This document shows, piece by piece, positions 1 through 9,264 of a DNA stretch of 64,000 nucleotides (position 1 is its first letter; each line of letters begins with the position of its first letter). Source of the DNA: Mesorhizobium sp. WSM3862. GTDB taxonomy: Bacteria; Pseudomonadota; Alphaproteobacteria; Rhizobiales; Rhizobiaceae. The stretch lies in contig NZ_NSGE01000001.1 of NCBI RefSeq assembly GCF_002294985.1, positions 62,001 through 126,000 on the forward strand. Reading direction: 5' to 3'. The notes below the pieces were generated by a model that worked only from the letters and a program-made list of their open reading frames with translations, searched no databases and was not told the DNA's origin. The translations under genes and the position numbers were made by a program.

Positions 1-1
1 G

Positions 2-508
<507 letters not shown>

Positions 509-538
509 AGTCCCACCGAGGTTTGATTGAAATCGCAT

Positions 539-566
539 AACGGCCGGAAGCAACGCTCCGGCCGTT
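539..566. terminator. Hairpin between convergent genes
   Basis: A perfect 10-bp inverted repeat (AACGGCCGGA / TCCGGCCGTT, 8-nt loop) lies between the helicase stop and the stop of the convergent hydrolase gene. Neither side has a convincing U-tract, so it may work as a weak bidirectional terminator or only as an mRNA 3'-end stabiliser. Confidence 0.45.
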
Positions 567-573
567 GGTCGTC

Positions 574-1563
574 TCACGGACTTGATTGCTGCTGCATCAG
601 CGCCTTCACCCACACCACGATCCGCTCTGTCAGAAAGCCCGTGGTCTGCGGCGATAGCGCATCGCCTGCAATGACGTGGTTGTCCGGATCGCCCGTATCG
701 TCGACCGGCACCAGTTCGTGCGGACCGCCCCAGCGGCCGGCGACCTCGCGCGTGCGGTCCGGCCGCACCACCTTGTCCGCATCCGAGAAGATGAACAGGG
801 CAGGGATGGTCGCCTTCTCGACCGGCGCGCGATAGGCGAGCTCGGTGAGCGCAGCCATCGGCAAGGCCGCCGCGATCGGATATTTGGTGGTCCAGAATTT
901 TTCGTGCAGCGCATTGCGCGCCGGAAAACTGCGCTCCCTGCCGCCGACGAGCTCGGCAATCTCTCTGCCCCAAGGCAGGGTAAGGACCTCGGCGCCCGAC
1001 GCCTTGACGCCGAAATTAGGCGAGATGAATGCGATTGCCGCGACGCCGTCGGAAGCACCAGGCTGGGTTGCAGCCCATGTCGCCAGTGAGGCGCCGGTCG
1101 AGGTGGCGATAACGATCACCTTCTCGCCGATCGCGCGGCCGATCGCCAATGCCTCCTCATAGTCGTTGATCCAGGCATTCACGCTGCCTTCCGCCATGGC
1201 CGCGCCGTCCTGCCCGTGGCCGGTCAGGCGGGTGTAGAAGAGATTGGCCTCGAGCTCCCCGGCGACATCGTCCGGCAGCGGCCGGATCTCGCCCTTGGAA
1301 GCCGAAAACCCGTGGATGTAGACGATCGCAAGCTTGGTCTTGGCGTGAACCAACGGGTTCGCCCAGATGATCTCCTTGTCCAATCCGTCACGGATATTGG
1401 GCACGGCCGCTTCTTCGCGCGCCAGATAGGCCTGCGGATCGTCGCCGATCGCCGAAGGATCGAAACGGATCGTCGTATCGACCGCCACGCGTGGGCCGAG
1501 GTAAAAGCCTGAGAGGAGGATAACGACGAGACCCAGTACCGCAAGCAAGATCCGTCGCCCCAT
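574..1563 (-). CDS. Alpha/beta hydrolase, membrane-anchored
   Basis: A 329-residue serine hydrolase of unknown substrate. A hydrophobic N-terminal segment (about residues 5-25) looks like a signal anchor or uncleaved signal peptide, placing the enzyme in the periplasm. The HG oxyanion element appears in YIHGFSAS. The nucleophile is probably the Ser of ATSTGAS, which deviates from strict GxSxG. A late SDADKVV and a DNHVIAG segment supply the likely acid and His. I chose the ATG at 1563 because GGAG lies 6 nt upstream; an in-frame TTG at 1575 would add four residues without a better ribosome site. It could be a lipase/esterase or carboxylesterase; the sequence does not decide. Confidence 0.8.
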   Translation of the reverse strand: MGRRILLAVLGLVVILLSGFYLGPRVAVDTTIRFDPSAIGDDPQAYLAREEAAVPNIRDGLDKEIIWANPLVHAKTKLAIVYIHGFSASKGEIRPLPDDVAGELEANLFYTRLTGHGQDGAAMAEGSVNAWINDYEEALAIGRAIGEKVIVIATSTGASLATWAATQPGASDGVAAIAFISPNFGVKASGAEVLTLPWGREIAELVGGRERSFPARNALHEKFWTTKYPIAAALPMAALTELAYRAPVEKATIPALFIFSDADKVVRPDRTREVAGRWGGPHELVPVDDTGDPDNHVIAGDALSPQTTGFLTERIVVWVKALMQQQSSP

Positions 1564-1635
1564 GACCGACTCCAAGCAACAATTCTCAACCTATGGCGGT
1601 GCCCACCGAGAGGCAATCTCTCCCGGATCAGCGGA

Positions 1636-1678
1636 TGTCGTGCAAAAGCCTGCGACGGTTTTGCGAAACGACTTGCAT
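1636..1678. repeat. RIME-like imperfect palindrome
   Basis: Arms GTCGT-GCAAAA and TTTTGC-gaa-ACGAC flank an 11-nt centre in the gap between two minus-strand genes. The plan (GC arm, short A4/T4 tract, GC-rich centre) matches the stronger palindrome at 53852-53898, so I read both as copies of a dispersed rhizobial palindromic element. That assignment is inference from shape. Confidence 0.5.
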
Positions 1679-1726
1679 AGAAAGGCATAAAGCGCGTTGC
1701 CTGAATGCGTTTCAGCGCGAGGCGCT

Positions 1727-2572
1727 TTACGCCGCTTTGTCCGTTGGACTTTTTTCGCCCGGCGTCTTGCGGTCGAAATACAACGGCCGTCCCCGCCAGC
1801 TGGTGGTCAGCCCGATCACCAGTCGGCCTACGGGTCGCGGCAGCAGGCCCAGCAGCTTCAGCGGCCAGCTTATGTGATAGGGGAAGGTGACTTCGAAGCC
1901 TCCCCTCCGGATGCCGCGCGCCATGCGGCGCGATGCCCGATGAACAGGCATCAGGCCCGGCATCGGCAGCATGTTCTTCTCGGTCAGCGGCGTGTCGACG
2001 AAGCCCGGATTCATCACCTGGATGCGGATGTTCATCTTGTCGAAGTCGTATTTCAGCGATTCCGCCAGGATGTTGATTGCCGCTTTGGTGCCGCCATAGG
2101 CGGCGGTGGTCGGCCAGCCGGAATAGGCCGTGACCGACCCGACCAGGACGACATGCCCGCGTCCTCGCGTGCGCATATAGTCGACCGCAGGCACCAGTCC
2201 GTTGACGATGCCGAAATAATTGACGGCGAAGGAACGATGAAAATCGCGCACCACGAGATGCTCACCGGGGGTGGCGATGTAGTTGCCGGCGTTGAAGACG
2301 GCAAGCACGATCGGCCCCATGTCTTTCTCGATCGCCGCGACAGTGCGTGCCATCCCTTCTTCGTCGGTCACATCGCAGGGAAAGGATTTCACGTGGCCCG
2401 CCATCTGCGCGGTCTCGACCAGCAGCGTGTCGGCTGGGTCGCTGGCCAGCGCCGTCACCGCGACGGCATAGCCCTGCCTCGCCAGATCCTTGGCCAGCGC
2501 CCGGCCGAGGCCGCTGCTGCCGCCCGTGATCCAGGCGACACCGTCTTTCGGGTTGGCCCGGTAGAGTGTCAT
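1727..2572 (-). CDS. SDR family NAD(P)-dependent oxidoreductase
   Basis: A classical short-chain dehydrogenase/reductase of 281 residues. The Rossmann cofactor motif TGGSSGLG lies at about residues 16-23, the structural NAG at about 94-96, and the catalytic Ser and YxxxK in GSVTAYSG and AAYGGTK. The substrate is unknown. The C-terminal 70 residues contain a hydrophobic stretch (WPLKLLGLLPRPVG), as in membrane-associated SDRs that act on lipids or retinol-like substrates. The ATG at 2572 fits the family's usual 10-15 residues before the first beta strand. It stands alone, with about 160 bp to the next minus-strand gene, which lies downstream of it. Confidence 0.88.
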   Translation of the reverse strand: MTLYRANPKDGVAWITGGSSGLGRALAKDLARQGYAVAVTALASDPADTLLVETAQMAGHVKSFPCDVTDEEGMARTVAAIEKDMGPIVLAVFNAGNYIATPGEHLVVRDFHRSFAVNYFGIVNGLVPAVDYMRTRGRGHVVLVGSVTAYSGWPTTAAYGGTKAAINILAESLKYDFDKMNIRIQVMNPGFVDTPLTEKNMLPMPGLMPVHRASRRMARGIRRGGFEVTFPYHISWPLKLLGLLPRPVGRLVIGLTTSWRGRPLYFDRKTPGEKSPTDKAA

Positions 2573-2765
2573 TGAAAGTCCTGCGAATTGTCTGGGCTAG
2601 TGCTCTAGCGGCCAAGAAATGGGATGAAAAGAGCGCTTTTGGATGCATCGTTGAAATGCTCGCGAGCATTGCAGCGTCCCGAATGCGACTGGACCAGGCA
2701 AAATCTTGCCTTGAAACCGCGGCTTCCGGTTTTTAGGGTCTCGCCGCACGCATAAAGGAATCCCC

Positions 2766-3800
2766 ATGCCCCGTAATGTGATCGAAGCGATCGGCAACAC
2801 CCCCCTGATCCGGCTCAACAAGGCTTCGGACGCAACCGGCTGCGAGATCCTGGGCAAGGCCGAATTCATGAATCCGGGACAATCGGTCAAGGACCGTGCA
2901 GGCCTCTTCATCATCAGGGACGCCGAACATCGCGGATTGCTGAGGCCCGGTGGTGTCATCGTCGAAGGGACCGCCGGCAACACCGGCATTGGCCTCACGC
3001 TGGTCGCCAAGGCGCTCGGCTACCGGACAGTCATTGTCATCCCCGACACGCAAAGCCAGGAGAAGAAGGACACGATCAAGATCCTGGGAGCCGAGCTGAT
3101 CGAAGTGCCGGCCGTGCCGTACAAGAACCCGAACAACTATGTGAAGCTTTCGGGGCGGCTCGCCGAGCAGATGGCACGGTCGGAGCCGAACGGCGCGATC
3201 TGGGCGAACCAGTTCGACAATGTCGCGAACCGCGACGGCCACATCCGCACGACTGCCGAGGAGATCTGGACCCAAACCGGCGGCAAGGTCGACGGCTTCG
3301 TGTCCGCCGTCGGCTCCGGCGGCACGCTCGCCGGCGTTGCGCTCGGGCTCAAGGCCAAGAGCAGGCAAGTCAAGATCGCACTTGCCGATCCGTTGGGTGC
3401 TGCGCTCTACAGCTTCTATACCAGCGGTGAGCTGAAAGCCGACGGCAGCTCGATTACCGAAGGCATCGGCCAGGGTCGCATCACCGCCAATCTCGACGGC
3501 TTCACGCCGGACTTCTCCTACCAGATACCGGACGAGGAGGCATTGCCGATCATCTTCGATCTGATCCAGGAAGAGGGACTGTGCGTCGGCGGCTCGACGG
3601 GCATCAACATCGCCGGCACCATTCGGCTGGCGCGCGAGCTTGGCCCCGGCCATACCATCGTGACGATCCTCGCCGACTACGGCACGCGCTACCAGTCGAA
3701 GCTGTTCAATCCCGAGTTCCTGCGAAGCAAGAACCTGCCGGTCCCAGGCTGGATGGACGAAAAAACCAGCATCCCGGTGCCGTTCGAAAAGGTGGCCTGA
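2766..3800 (+). CDS. cysK: Cysteine synthase A (O-acetylserine sulfhydrylase)
   Basis: A PLP-dependent beta-replacement enzyme that makes cysteine from O-acetylserine and sulfide. At 344 residues it is about 20-30 residues longer than E. coli CysK, mostly at the C terminus. IGNTPLIRL opens the fold; the PLP lysine is in NPGQSVKDRAG (about residue 41); GTAGNTG forms the substrate/PLP loop and GSGGTLAG the phosphate-binding loop. The stop codon overlaps the start of the editing protein (TGATG), implying translational coupling. A third gene, a sulfurtransferase, follows. The long form could be a CysK2-type enzyme with different sulfur-donor preference; I cannot tell from sequence alone. Confidence 0.92.
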   Translation: MPRNVIEAIGNTPLIRLNKASDATGCEILGKAEFMNPGQSVKDRAGLFIIRDAEHRGLLRPGGVIVEGTAGNTGIGLTLVAKALGYRTVIVIPDTQSQEKKDTIKILGAELIEVPAVPYKNPNNYVKLSGRLAEQMARSEPNGAIWANQFDNVANRDGHIRTTAEEIWTQTGGKVDGFVSAVGSGGTLAGVALGLKAKSRQVKIALADPLGAALYSFYTSGELKADGSSITEGIGQGRITANLDGFTPDFSYQIPDEEALPIIFDLIQEEGLCVGGSTGINIAGTIRLARELGPGHTIVTILADYGTRYQSKLFNPEFLRSKNLPVPGWMDEKTSIPVPFEKVA

Positions 3801-4543
3801 TGGCGCAGAGAACCGAAGCGCTGTTTCGCGACGACGCCTATCTGAGCACGGCGGAGGCGCAAGTCGTCGCCATCAATGACCGCGGCGGCATCCTTCTCGA
3901 CCGCACGATCTTCTATGCCACGTCGGGCGGACAGCCAGGCGATACGGGCATGTTGGAGCGCGCCGACGGCAGCCGCATCGCGATCGCCGCCGCCATCACC
4001 GGCGAAACCAAAGACGAGATCATCCATGTGCCGGCGCCTGAACAGGTCCTACCGGCCGTCGGTGAAAAGCTGAAGCTCGCCATCGACTGGCGGCGGCGGC
4101 ATCTTCTGATGCGTATGCACTCCGCCTGCCATGTGCTCACCGTCGTCTGCCCGTTTCCGATCACCGGGGCAGCGGTCGCCGAGGACGACAGCCGCGTCGA
4201 TTTCGACATTCCCGATGCCGGCTTCAGCAAGGAGGACGTGACAGCGAGGTTGATGGAGCTTGTGCGGGCCAACCATCCCGTCTTCACGCGGCTGATCACT
4301 GACGAGGAACTTTCGGCCAATCCCGGGCTTGTCAAATCGAAGAACGTGCGGCCGCCCGTCGGCACCGGCAGGATTCGCCTGGTCTGTATCGGCGAGAATG
4401 CCTCAATCGACAGTCAGCCTTGCGGCGGCACCCATGTGAAGAGCACCGGCGAAATCGGCGAGATCCATATCGGCAAGATCGAAAAGAAGGGCCGCGAGAA
4501 CCGGCGCTTCCGCATCCGCTTCGGGCCGATGCCGGCGAATTGA
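3800..4543 (+). CDS. Alanyl-tRNA editing protein, AlaX family
   Basis: A freestanding relative of the AlaRS editing domain that deacylates Ser-tRNA(Ala) or Gly-tRNA(Ala). The start codon overlaps the cysK stop, giving 247 residues. The GGQPxDTG signature is at residues 43-50, and the zinc ligands are H107/H111 (HSACH) and C208/H212 (CGGTH). All four are present, so the enzyme should be active. The aminoacyl-binding region runs to the C terminus with no synthetase domain, so this is a compact AlaX form rather than AlaRS. Tight coupling to cysteine synthase suggests its expression tracks serine/O-acetylserine flux. Confidence 0.9.
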   Translation: MAQRTEALFRDDAYLSTAEAQVVAINDRGGILLDRTIFYATSGGQPGDTGMLERADGSRIAIAAAITGETKDEIIHVPAPEQVLPAVGEKLKLAIDWRRRHLLMRMHSACHVLTVVCPFPITGAAVAEDDSRVDFDIPDAGFSKEDVTARLMELVRANHPVFTRLITDEELSANPGLVKSKNVRPPVGTGRIRLVCIGENASIDSQPCGGTHVKSTGEIGEIHIGKIEKKGRENRRFRIRFGPMPAN

Positions 4544-4589
4544 CGAGCAACACCTACCAAAGTCGCCAGGAGCGGGCAGGAGAGGAAAA

Positions 4590-5441
4590 ATGGCCGAAGA
4601 CAGCCCATTCATCGTCGACGCGGATTGGCTCGAGAAGCGGTTGGGAACGCCAGGACTGACCATCATTGACGCGTCCTGGTACCTGCCGGCGCAGAAACGC
4701 GACGCCCGCGCCGAGTATGACGACGCCCATATCCCCGGTGCTCGCTTCCTCGATCAGGACGCCGTTTCGGACCCGGATTCCAAGCTGCCGCACACATTGG
4801 CGTCGCCCCAATATTTCGCGCAATATGTCGGCTCGATGGGTGTTTCGGCCGACGACACGATCGTCATCTATGACGGTCCAGGCTATTTCTCAGCGCCGCG
4901 CGCCTGGTGGATGTTCCGCGTCATGGGCGTCTTCCAGGTCTATATCCTGAATGGCGGCTTCGACCGCTGGAAGGCAGAAGGGCGGCCGGTGACGGCGGAG
5001 CAGACCCGGATCGCGCCTTGCGTCTTTTATGCTGATTTCGATGCAAGCCGGGTTGTCAGCCTCGACGAAATGCGCCGGATCGTTGGAAGCGGAAAAAGCC
5101 AGATCGCCGATGCGCGCTCACCCGGGCGTTTCGCCGGTACCGATCCGGAACCGCGTCCCGGCATCCGTTCCGGCCATATGCCGGGCGCTCGCAACGTTCC
5201 GGTTGCCGCGCTTGCCGAGAATGGCGAGCTGCTGCCCAAAGACCGCTTGCGCACGGTCATTGAGAAAGCCGGCATCGACCTTACAAAGCCGGTCGTCACC
5301 TCGTGCGGATCTGGCATCACCGCGGCGGCGATCACGTTGGCGCTGGAGACGCTTGGCCATACCGACAACAGGCTGTACGACGGCTCATGGACCGAATGGG
5401 GTGGGCTGAGCGACACGCCCGTGGTGACGGGCAAGGAATGA
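4590..5441 (+). CDS. sseA: 3-mercaptopyruvate/thiosulfate sulfurtransferase
   Basis: A two-domain rhodanese of 283 residues. The N-terminal, structural rhodanese domain spans about residues 8-130 and lacks an active cysteine. The C-terminal domain (about 160-280) carries the active-site loop CGSGITA, typical of 3-mercaptopyruvate sulfurtransferases. It moves sulfane sulfur to cyanide, thiols or thioredoxin in the cytoplasm. It lies 46 bp downstream of alaX, in a likely cysK-alaX-sseA-GNAT operon whose theme is sulfur and cysteine handling. Whether mercaptopyruvate or thiosulfate is preferred cannot be settled by the loop alone; CGSGxT favours mercaptopyruvate. Confidence 0.88.
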   Translation: MAEDSPFIVDADWLEKRLGTPGLTIIDASWYLPAQKRDARAEYDDAHIPGARFLDQDAVSDPDSKLPHTLASPQYFAQYVGSMGVSADDTIVIYDGPGYFSAPRAWWMFRVMGVFQVYILNGGFDRWKAEGRPVTAEQTRIAPCVFYADFDASRVVSLDEMRRIVGSGKSQIADARSPGRFAGTDPEPRPGIRSGHMPGARNVPVAALAENGELLPKDRLRTVIEKAGIDLTKPVVTSCGSGITAAAITLALETLGHTDNRLYDGSWTEWGGLSDTPVVTGKE

Positions 5442-6010
5442 CGGCGATGGAAAACGGTGGACCGAAGGATATCGATGTCACGGTCACATTCCTCGAAATG
5501 CACGCACCGCCGGCCTCATCTCCCCCGCTGCCCTACAACCGGCAGATCGCCTTGCTGAGGACCAAGGACATTCCGCTGCATTTCTACCGCTACCTGATGG
5601 ATCGCGTCGGGCGCAAATGGCACTGGGTCAATGTGCTTAGACTAAGCGACGAGGAACTGGCCGCCGGCCTGCATCGTGAAGACCGTGACATCAGCGTGCT
5701 CTACCTCGACGGCTCTCCCGCCGGCTTCTTCGACCTCAAGCCACATCTGCCCGAGGAAGTGGAACTCGCCTATTTCGGTATGATGGAACATGCGCACGGC
5801 CAGGGTATCGGTCGCTGGTTCCTGGGAGCGGCCATCTCGGCCGCGTGGTCTTATGGGCCGAAGCGCATCACGGTGCAGACCTGCACGCTTGACCACCCGG
5901 CGGCGCTGCCGCTTTACCAGAAGCTAGGTTTTACGCCGGTTGCTCAGAAGAAAGAGGTCGTGCATCCGCTGACCTTCGCCGAGCGCTCCGCAAGCGTCAT
6001 GCGGCCGTAG
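5438..6010 (+). CDS. GNAT family N-acetyltransferase
   Basis: A 190-residue acetyltransferase. The acetyl-CoA loop is HGQGIGRWFLGAAI (about residues 127-140, Q/RxxGxG/A), followed by LDHPAALPLYQKLGFTPV, the usual beta6-alpha4 end of the fold. Its ATG overlaps the sulfurtransferase stop by 4 nt, but a second in-frame ATG at 5447 has AAGGA at a better distance (9 nt) and may be the real start. The substrate is unknown. Position as the last gene of the cysK-alaX-sseA run suggests an amino acid or small amine acceptor, which is inference. Confidence 0.87.
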   Translation: MTAMENGGPKDIDVTVTFLEMHAPPASSPPLPYNRQIALLRTKDIPLHFYRYLMDRVGRKWHWVNVLRLSDEELAAGLHREDRDISVLYLDGSPAGFFDLKPHLPEEVELAYFGMMEHAHGQGIGRWFLGAAISAAWSYGPKRITVQTCTLDHPAALPLYQKLGFTPVAQKKEVVHPLTFAERSASVMRP

Positions 6011-6383
6011 CTAAGGGGAAGCGCGGCGCAGTCGGCTGCCTCGATGCCGCCTACGCAACCGGCGGCGGCTGGCCCGCGAAGGTCGGCAGCGACGTGTCGA
6101 TGCAAGCCCATCGGGGCGCCTTGATCGTCCGGATCGTCGCTGCGGGCCGTATCATGCTCGGATCATCGCCAGACCTCAGCCGCCCGCGCGCCGCACCCTT
6201 CTTCTGCGATCATCATGGCGCGGAGCGCGGTCCATGGCGAGTCCGATAAGTCTAGCATCGTGATTTCGGGTTCGTAATTCGATACTGCGCTTCGAGCGAC
6301 GCACGAAGCGCTTGGCAGGAATCGGGTGGGAGACGCTGTCGGCTCGGCATAATTTTCGGCCAAGGACACCGGAGAATTTTGCC
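6011..6383. other. Gap without a convincing gene
   Basis: About 370 bp between the GNAT and DUF1203 genes. Short frames exist on both strands, but none has a good ribosome site and recognisable protein character. The final 20 bases hold the GGAG that serves the next gene. Confidence 0.6.
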
Positions 6384-6851
6384 ATGAGCATCCAGTTCAA
6401 AGCCCTGCCGACCGAAGCCGTGCGCGCCTTACAGCGGGGAGGGCCCGACGCTTACGGCCACACGCCAGAGCGAAGGATTTCGGACGGCGATGGCGTGCCG
6501 TGCCGGCATTGCATGAAGAACGTCGCAACCGGCGATAGCTATCTCATCCTCGCCTACCGGCCGTTCCCGGAGCTTCAGCCTTACGCGGAGACCGGACCGA
6601 TCTTCCTGCATGCGGACGAATGCCAACGCCCCGCGGAGGCGGATGCACTGCCCGAGATGCTCCAAAGCAGCGACTACATAGTGCGCGGTTATGGCAAGGA
6701 CGACCGCATCGTCTACGGCAGCGGCGCCGTCGTCCCGACTGGCGATATCGCGGCCCGCGCCGAGACTTTGTTCGAGCGCGACGACATAGCCTACATTCAC
6801 GTCCGCTCGGCACGGAACAATTGCTACCAGTGCCGCATCGAACGAGCTTGA
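6384..6851 (+). CDS. DUF1203 domain-containing protein
   Basis: A 155-residue protein of the DUF1203 type, whose function is unknown. It shows the family features I recognise: a CRHC pair near the N terminus (about residues 38-41), a GDSYLILAYRPF strand, FLHADEC in the middle and a final NNCYQCRIER segment with two more Cys. The paired cysteines and HxxxC suggest a metal site, which is inference. The ATG at 6384 has GGAG 9 nt upstream. It is monocistronic, with hairpins downstream that point mainly to the opposite strand. Confidence 0.85.
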   Translation: MSIQFKALPTEAVRALQRGGPDAYGHTPERRISDGDGVPCRHCMKNVATGDSYLILAYRPFPELQPYAETGPIFLHADECQRPAEADALPEMLQSSDYIVRGYGKDDRIVYGSGAVVPTGDIAARAETLFERDDIAYIHVRSARNNCYQCRIERA

Positions 6852-6867
6852 GCGCCGGCAAAAAAAT

Positions 6868-6889
6868 GCCCGCCGGTGGTCTGGCGGGC
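6868..6889 (-). terminator. Rho-independent terminator, minus strand
   Basis: A 9-bp stem (GCCCGCCAG / CCGGCGGGC read on the minus strand, one G-U pair, 4-nt loop) runs straight into seven U residues (A-run at 6860-6866 on the plus strand). The only upstream minus-strand gene is ald, which already has its own terminator at 7250-7279, so this is either a backup or it ends an unseen minus-strand transcript. Confidence 0.65.
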
Positions 6890-7181
6890 CGTTGGAAGTC
6901 TGTGACAGAAGCCTTCGGCCCGAGCCGCCGGCGGGGCCGGTTTTCACCGGAACCGAGGGCGACCGTAGCCATCAGGTAGCGAAATCTCTCTAGGCAGGTT
7001 TCTCGGGTCCCGAATGTGAAGCATTTCACACAAGAGGCACCGGATTCGCTCGCATTGGCTGAGCGGCGGCCCGCATGCCCCCGCAAACTGTCGTACTCCC
7101 GTCGCATAACCGCGCTAGAAGGGCAGTCGGTGATCGATGGCCGACCGCGGATGGACCGGCGGCACATCGCAACATCGAGGA

Positions 7182-7206
7182 AGCGGGGCTCTGGCTCCGC
7201 TTTTTT
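7182..7206 (+). terminator. Orphan Rho-independent terminator, plus strand
   Basis: Stem AGCGGGGC / GCTCCGCT (8 bp with one G-U), 4-nt loop TCTG, followed by six T residues. The nearest plus-strand gene ends 330 bp upstream, which is far for a normal 3' UTR. Confidence 0.7.
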
Positions 7207-7249
7207 GTTGCCCGGACTCTTCGCGCAAAGGACCGGTTGGAAACACGAT

Positions 7250-7279
7250 AAAAAACGCCCGCCGGAAGAACCGGCGGGC
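7250..7279 (-). terminator. Terminator of ald
   Basis: On the minus strand a perfect 9-bp stem (GCCCGCCGG / CCGGCGGGC, 5-nt loop) is followed by GTTTTTT. It sits about 80 bp past the alanine dehydrogenase stop codon and points the right way. Confidence 0.85.
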
Positions 7280-7301
7280 GACAGAAGGAAGCTTTTATCG
7301 A

Positions 7302-7350
7302 GGGCAATTCCAGGAAAGGTCTGTAGCGGTACCGTCCGGAATTACGTGAC
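7302..7350 (+). repeat. Dispersed GCAATTCCAGGAAA repeat, copy 1
   Basis: A short copy of an element that begins GCAATTCCAGGAAA, continues with TGTAGCGGT and closes with CCGTCCGGAATTACG, an imperfect inverted repeat of the start. Other copies are at 9168-9264 (minus strand), 36690-36760, 48330-48391 and 61845-61940. All are intergenic. Confidence 0.7.
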
Positions 7351-7358
7351 AAATAATT

Positions 7359-8474
<1,116 letters not shown>

Positions 8475-8685
8475 CTTCTTCTCCTGTCCGGCCCTTGAAA
8501 GGGCGCTCTCCCTGACATTTCCGGGCATGCCGCCAATCCCAAAACCGCCGCGCAGTTGGGCGACATGCATGAGACGCAGTGAAGCATGAATCGTTCCGTA
8601 TGTGTTTGCGAATGCACTTGCGGCAGCGTCCGGTCTTCGATAATCGTTGCGCAAAATGCCGGATTATTCGCAGGAATCCCGAAAA
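8475..8685. promoter_or_regulatory. Divergent ald / lrp-type regulator control region
   Basis: This 211-bp region must contain both promoters. It has several related TTGCG-centred words (for example TTTGCGAATGCA near 8606 and TTGCGCAAAATG at 8647) with partial dyad symmetry, which could be sites for an Lrp/AsnC octamer. No single operator is certain. Confidence 0.45.
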
Positions 8686-9159
8686 ATGCCCCTCGATAGG
8701 ATTGATATCGCCATTCTGGAGACCTTGCAGAAGGATGGCCGGATCCCCAATGCAGCGCTTGCCGAAAAGGTTGGGCTGTCACAGTCGGCCTGCTCCAGGC
8801 GCCTGGACAATCTGGAGAAATCCGGAACCATCCGCGGCTATCACGCGCGGCTGTCGAATGCCGCGCTCGGCCATCAGATGACGGCGATCGTGCATATATC
8901 GCTGTCGGGGCAGTTCGAGAAGACGCTGTCCGATTTCGAAGCGGCGATCAAACGCTGCCCGAACGTGCTTTCCTGCCATCTGATGTCGGGCGAATACGAC
9001 TATATCCTGCGTATAGCGGCCAAGGACCTTGCCGACTATGAGCGCATCCACAAGGAATGGCTGTCGGCGATGCCGCATGTGACGAAGATCAACTCATCCT
9101 TCGCCCTGCGCGAGATCGTCGACAGGACAGCGGTGGGGTTGAGGCCGGAAATGGCATAG
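8686..9159 (+). CDS. Lrp/AsnC family transcriptional regulator, probable AldR
   Basis: A 157-residue regulator. An N-terminal winged helix-turn-helix (about residues 3-55: DRIDIAILETLQKDGR, then LAEKVGLSQSACSRRLDNLEKSG) is followed by an effector-binding RAM domain with the usual MSGEYDYIL strand. Divergence from ald suggests it senses alanine and activates ald. I chose ATG 8686 because AGGA is 10 nt upstream and the protein then begins MPLDRIDIAIL like relatives. ATG 8656 or TTG 8647 are possible earlier starts without a clear ribosome site. Confidence 0.88.
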   Translation: MPLDRIDIAILETLQKDGRIPNAALAEKVGLSQSACSRRLDNLEKSGTIRGYHARLSNAALGHQMTAIVHISLSGQFEKTLSDFEAAIKRCPNVLSCHLMSGEYDYILRIAAKDLADYERIHKEWLSAMPHVTKINSSFALREIVDRTAVGLRPEMA

Positions 9160-9167
9160 CTGAGGTC

Positions 9168-9264
9168 AGAGCGTTTCAGCGTTCCACCGCAACCCGAACC
9201 GCTCAATCTCTTTGCTTTGCGCAATTGCGGACGGAAACCGCTACACACTTTTCGTGGAACTGCC
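9168..9264 (-). repeat. Dispersed repeat, copy 2 (minus orientation)
   Basis: Read on the minus strand this begins GCAGTTCCACGAAAAGTGTG, continues TAGCGGTTTCCGTCCGCAATTGCG, then AAAGAGATTGAGCGGTTC. It is one of the longest copies of the family also at 7302, 36690, 48330 and 61845. It fills the gap between the converging regulator and cyclo-ligase genes. Confidence 0.7.

Larger units (their letters stand above)
6890..7358. other. Non-coding stretch with terminators and a repeat
   Basis: No protein-like frame stands out here. The stretch holds an orphan plus-strand terminator (7182-7206), the ald terminator (7250-7279) and a dispersed repeat copy (7302-7350). The 290 bases before the orphan terminator could encode a small RNA. 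Confidence 0.6.

Noticed and set aside
6163..6400. Two overlapping minus-strand frames before the DUF1203 gene
   Set aside because: They are short, compete with each other, and cover the ribosome site of the DUF1203 gene.
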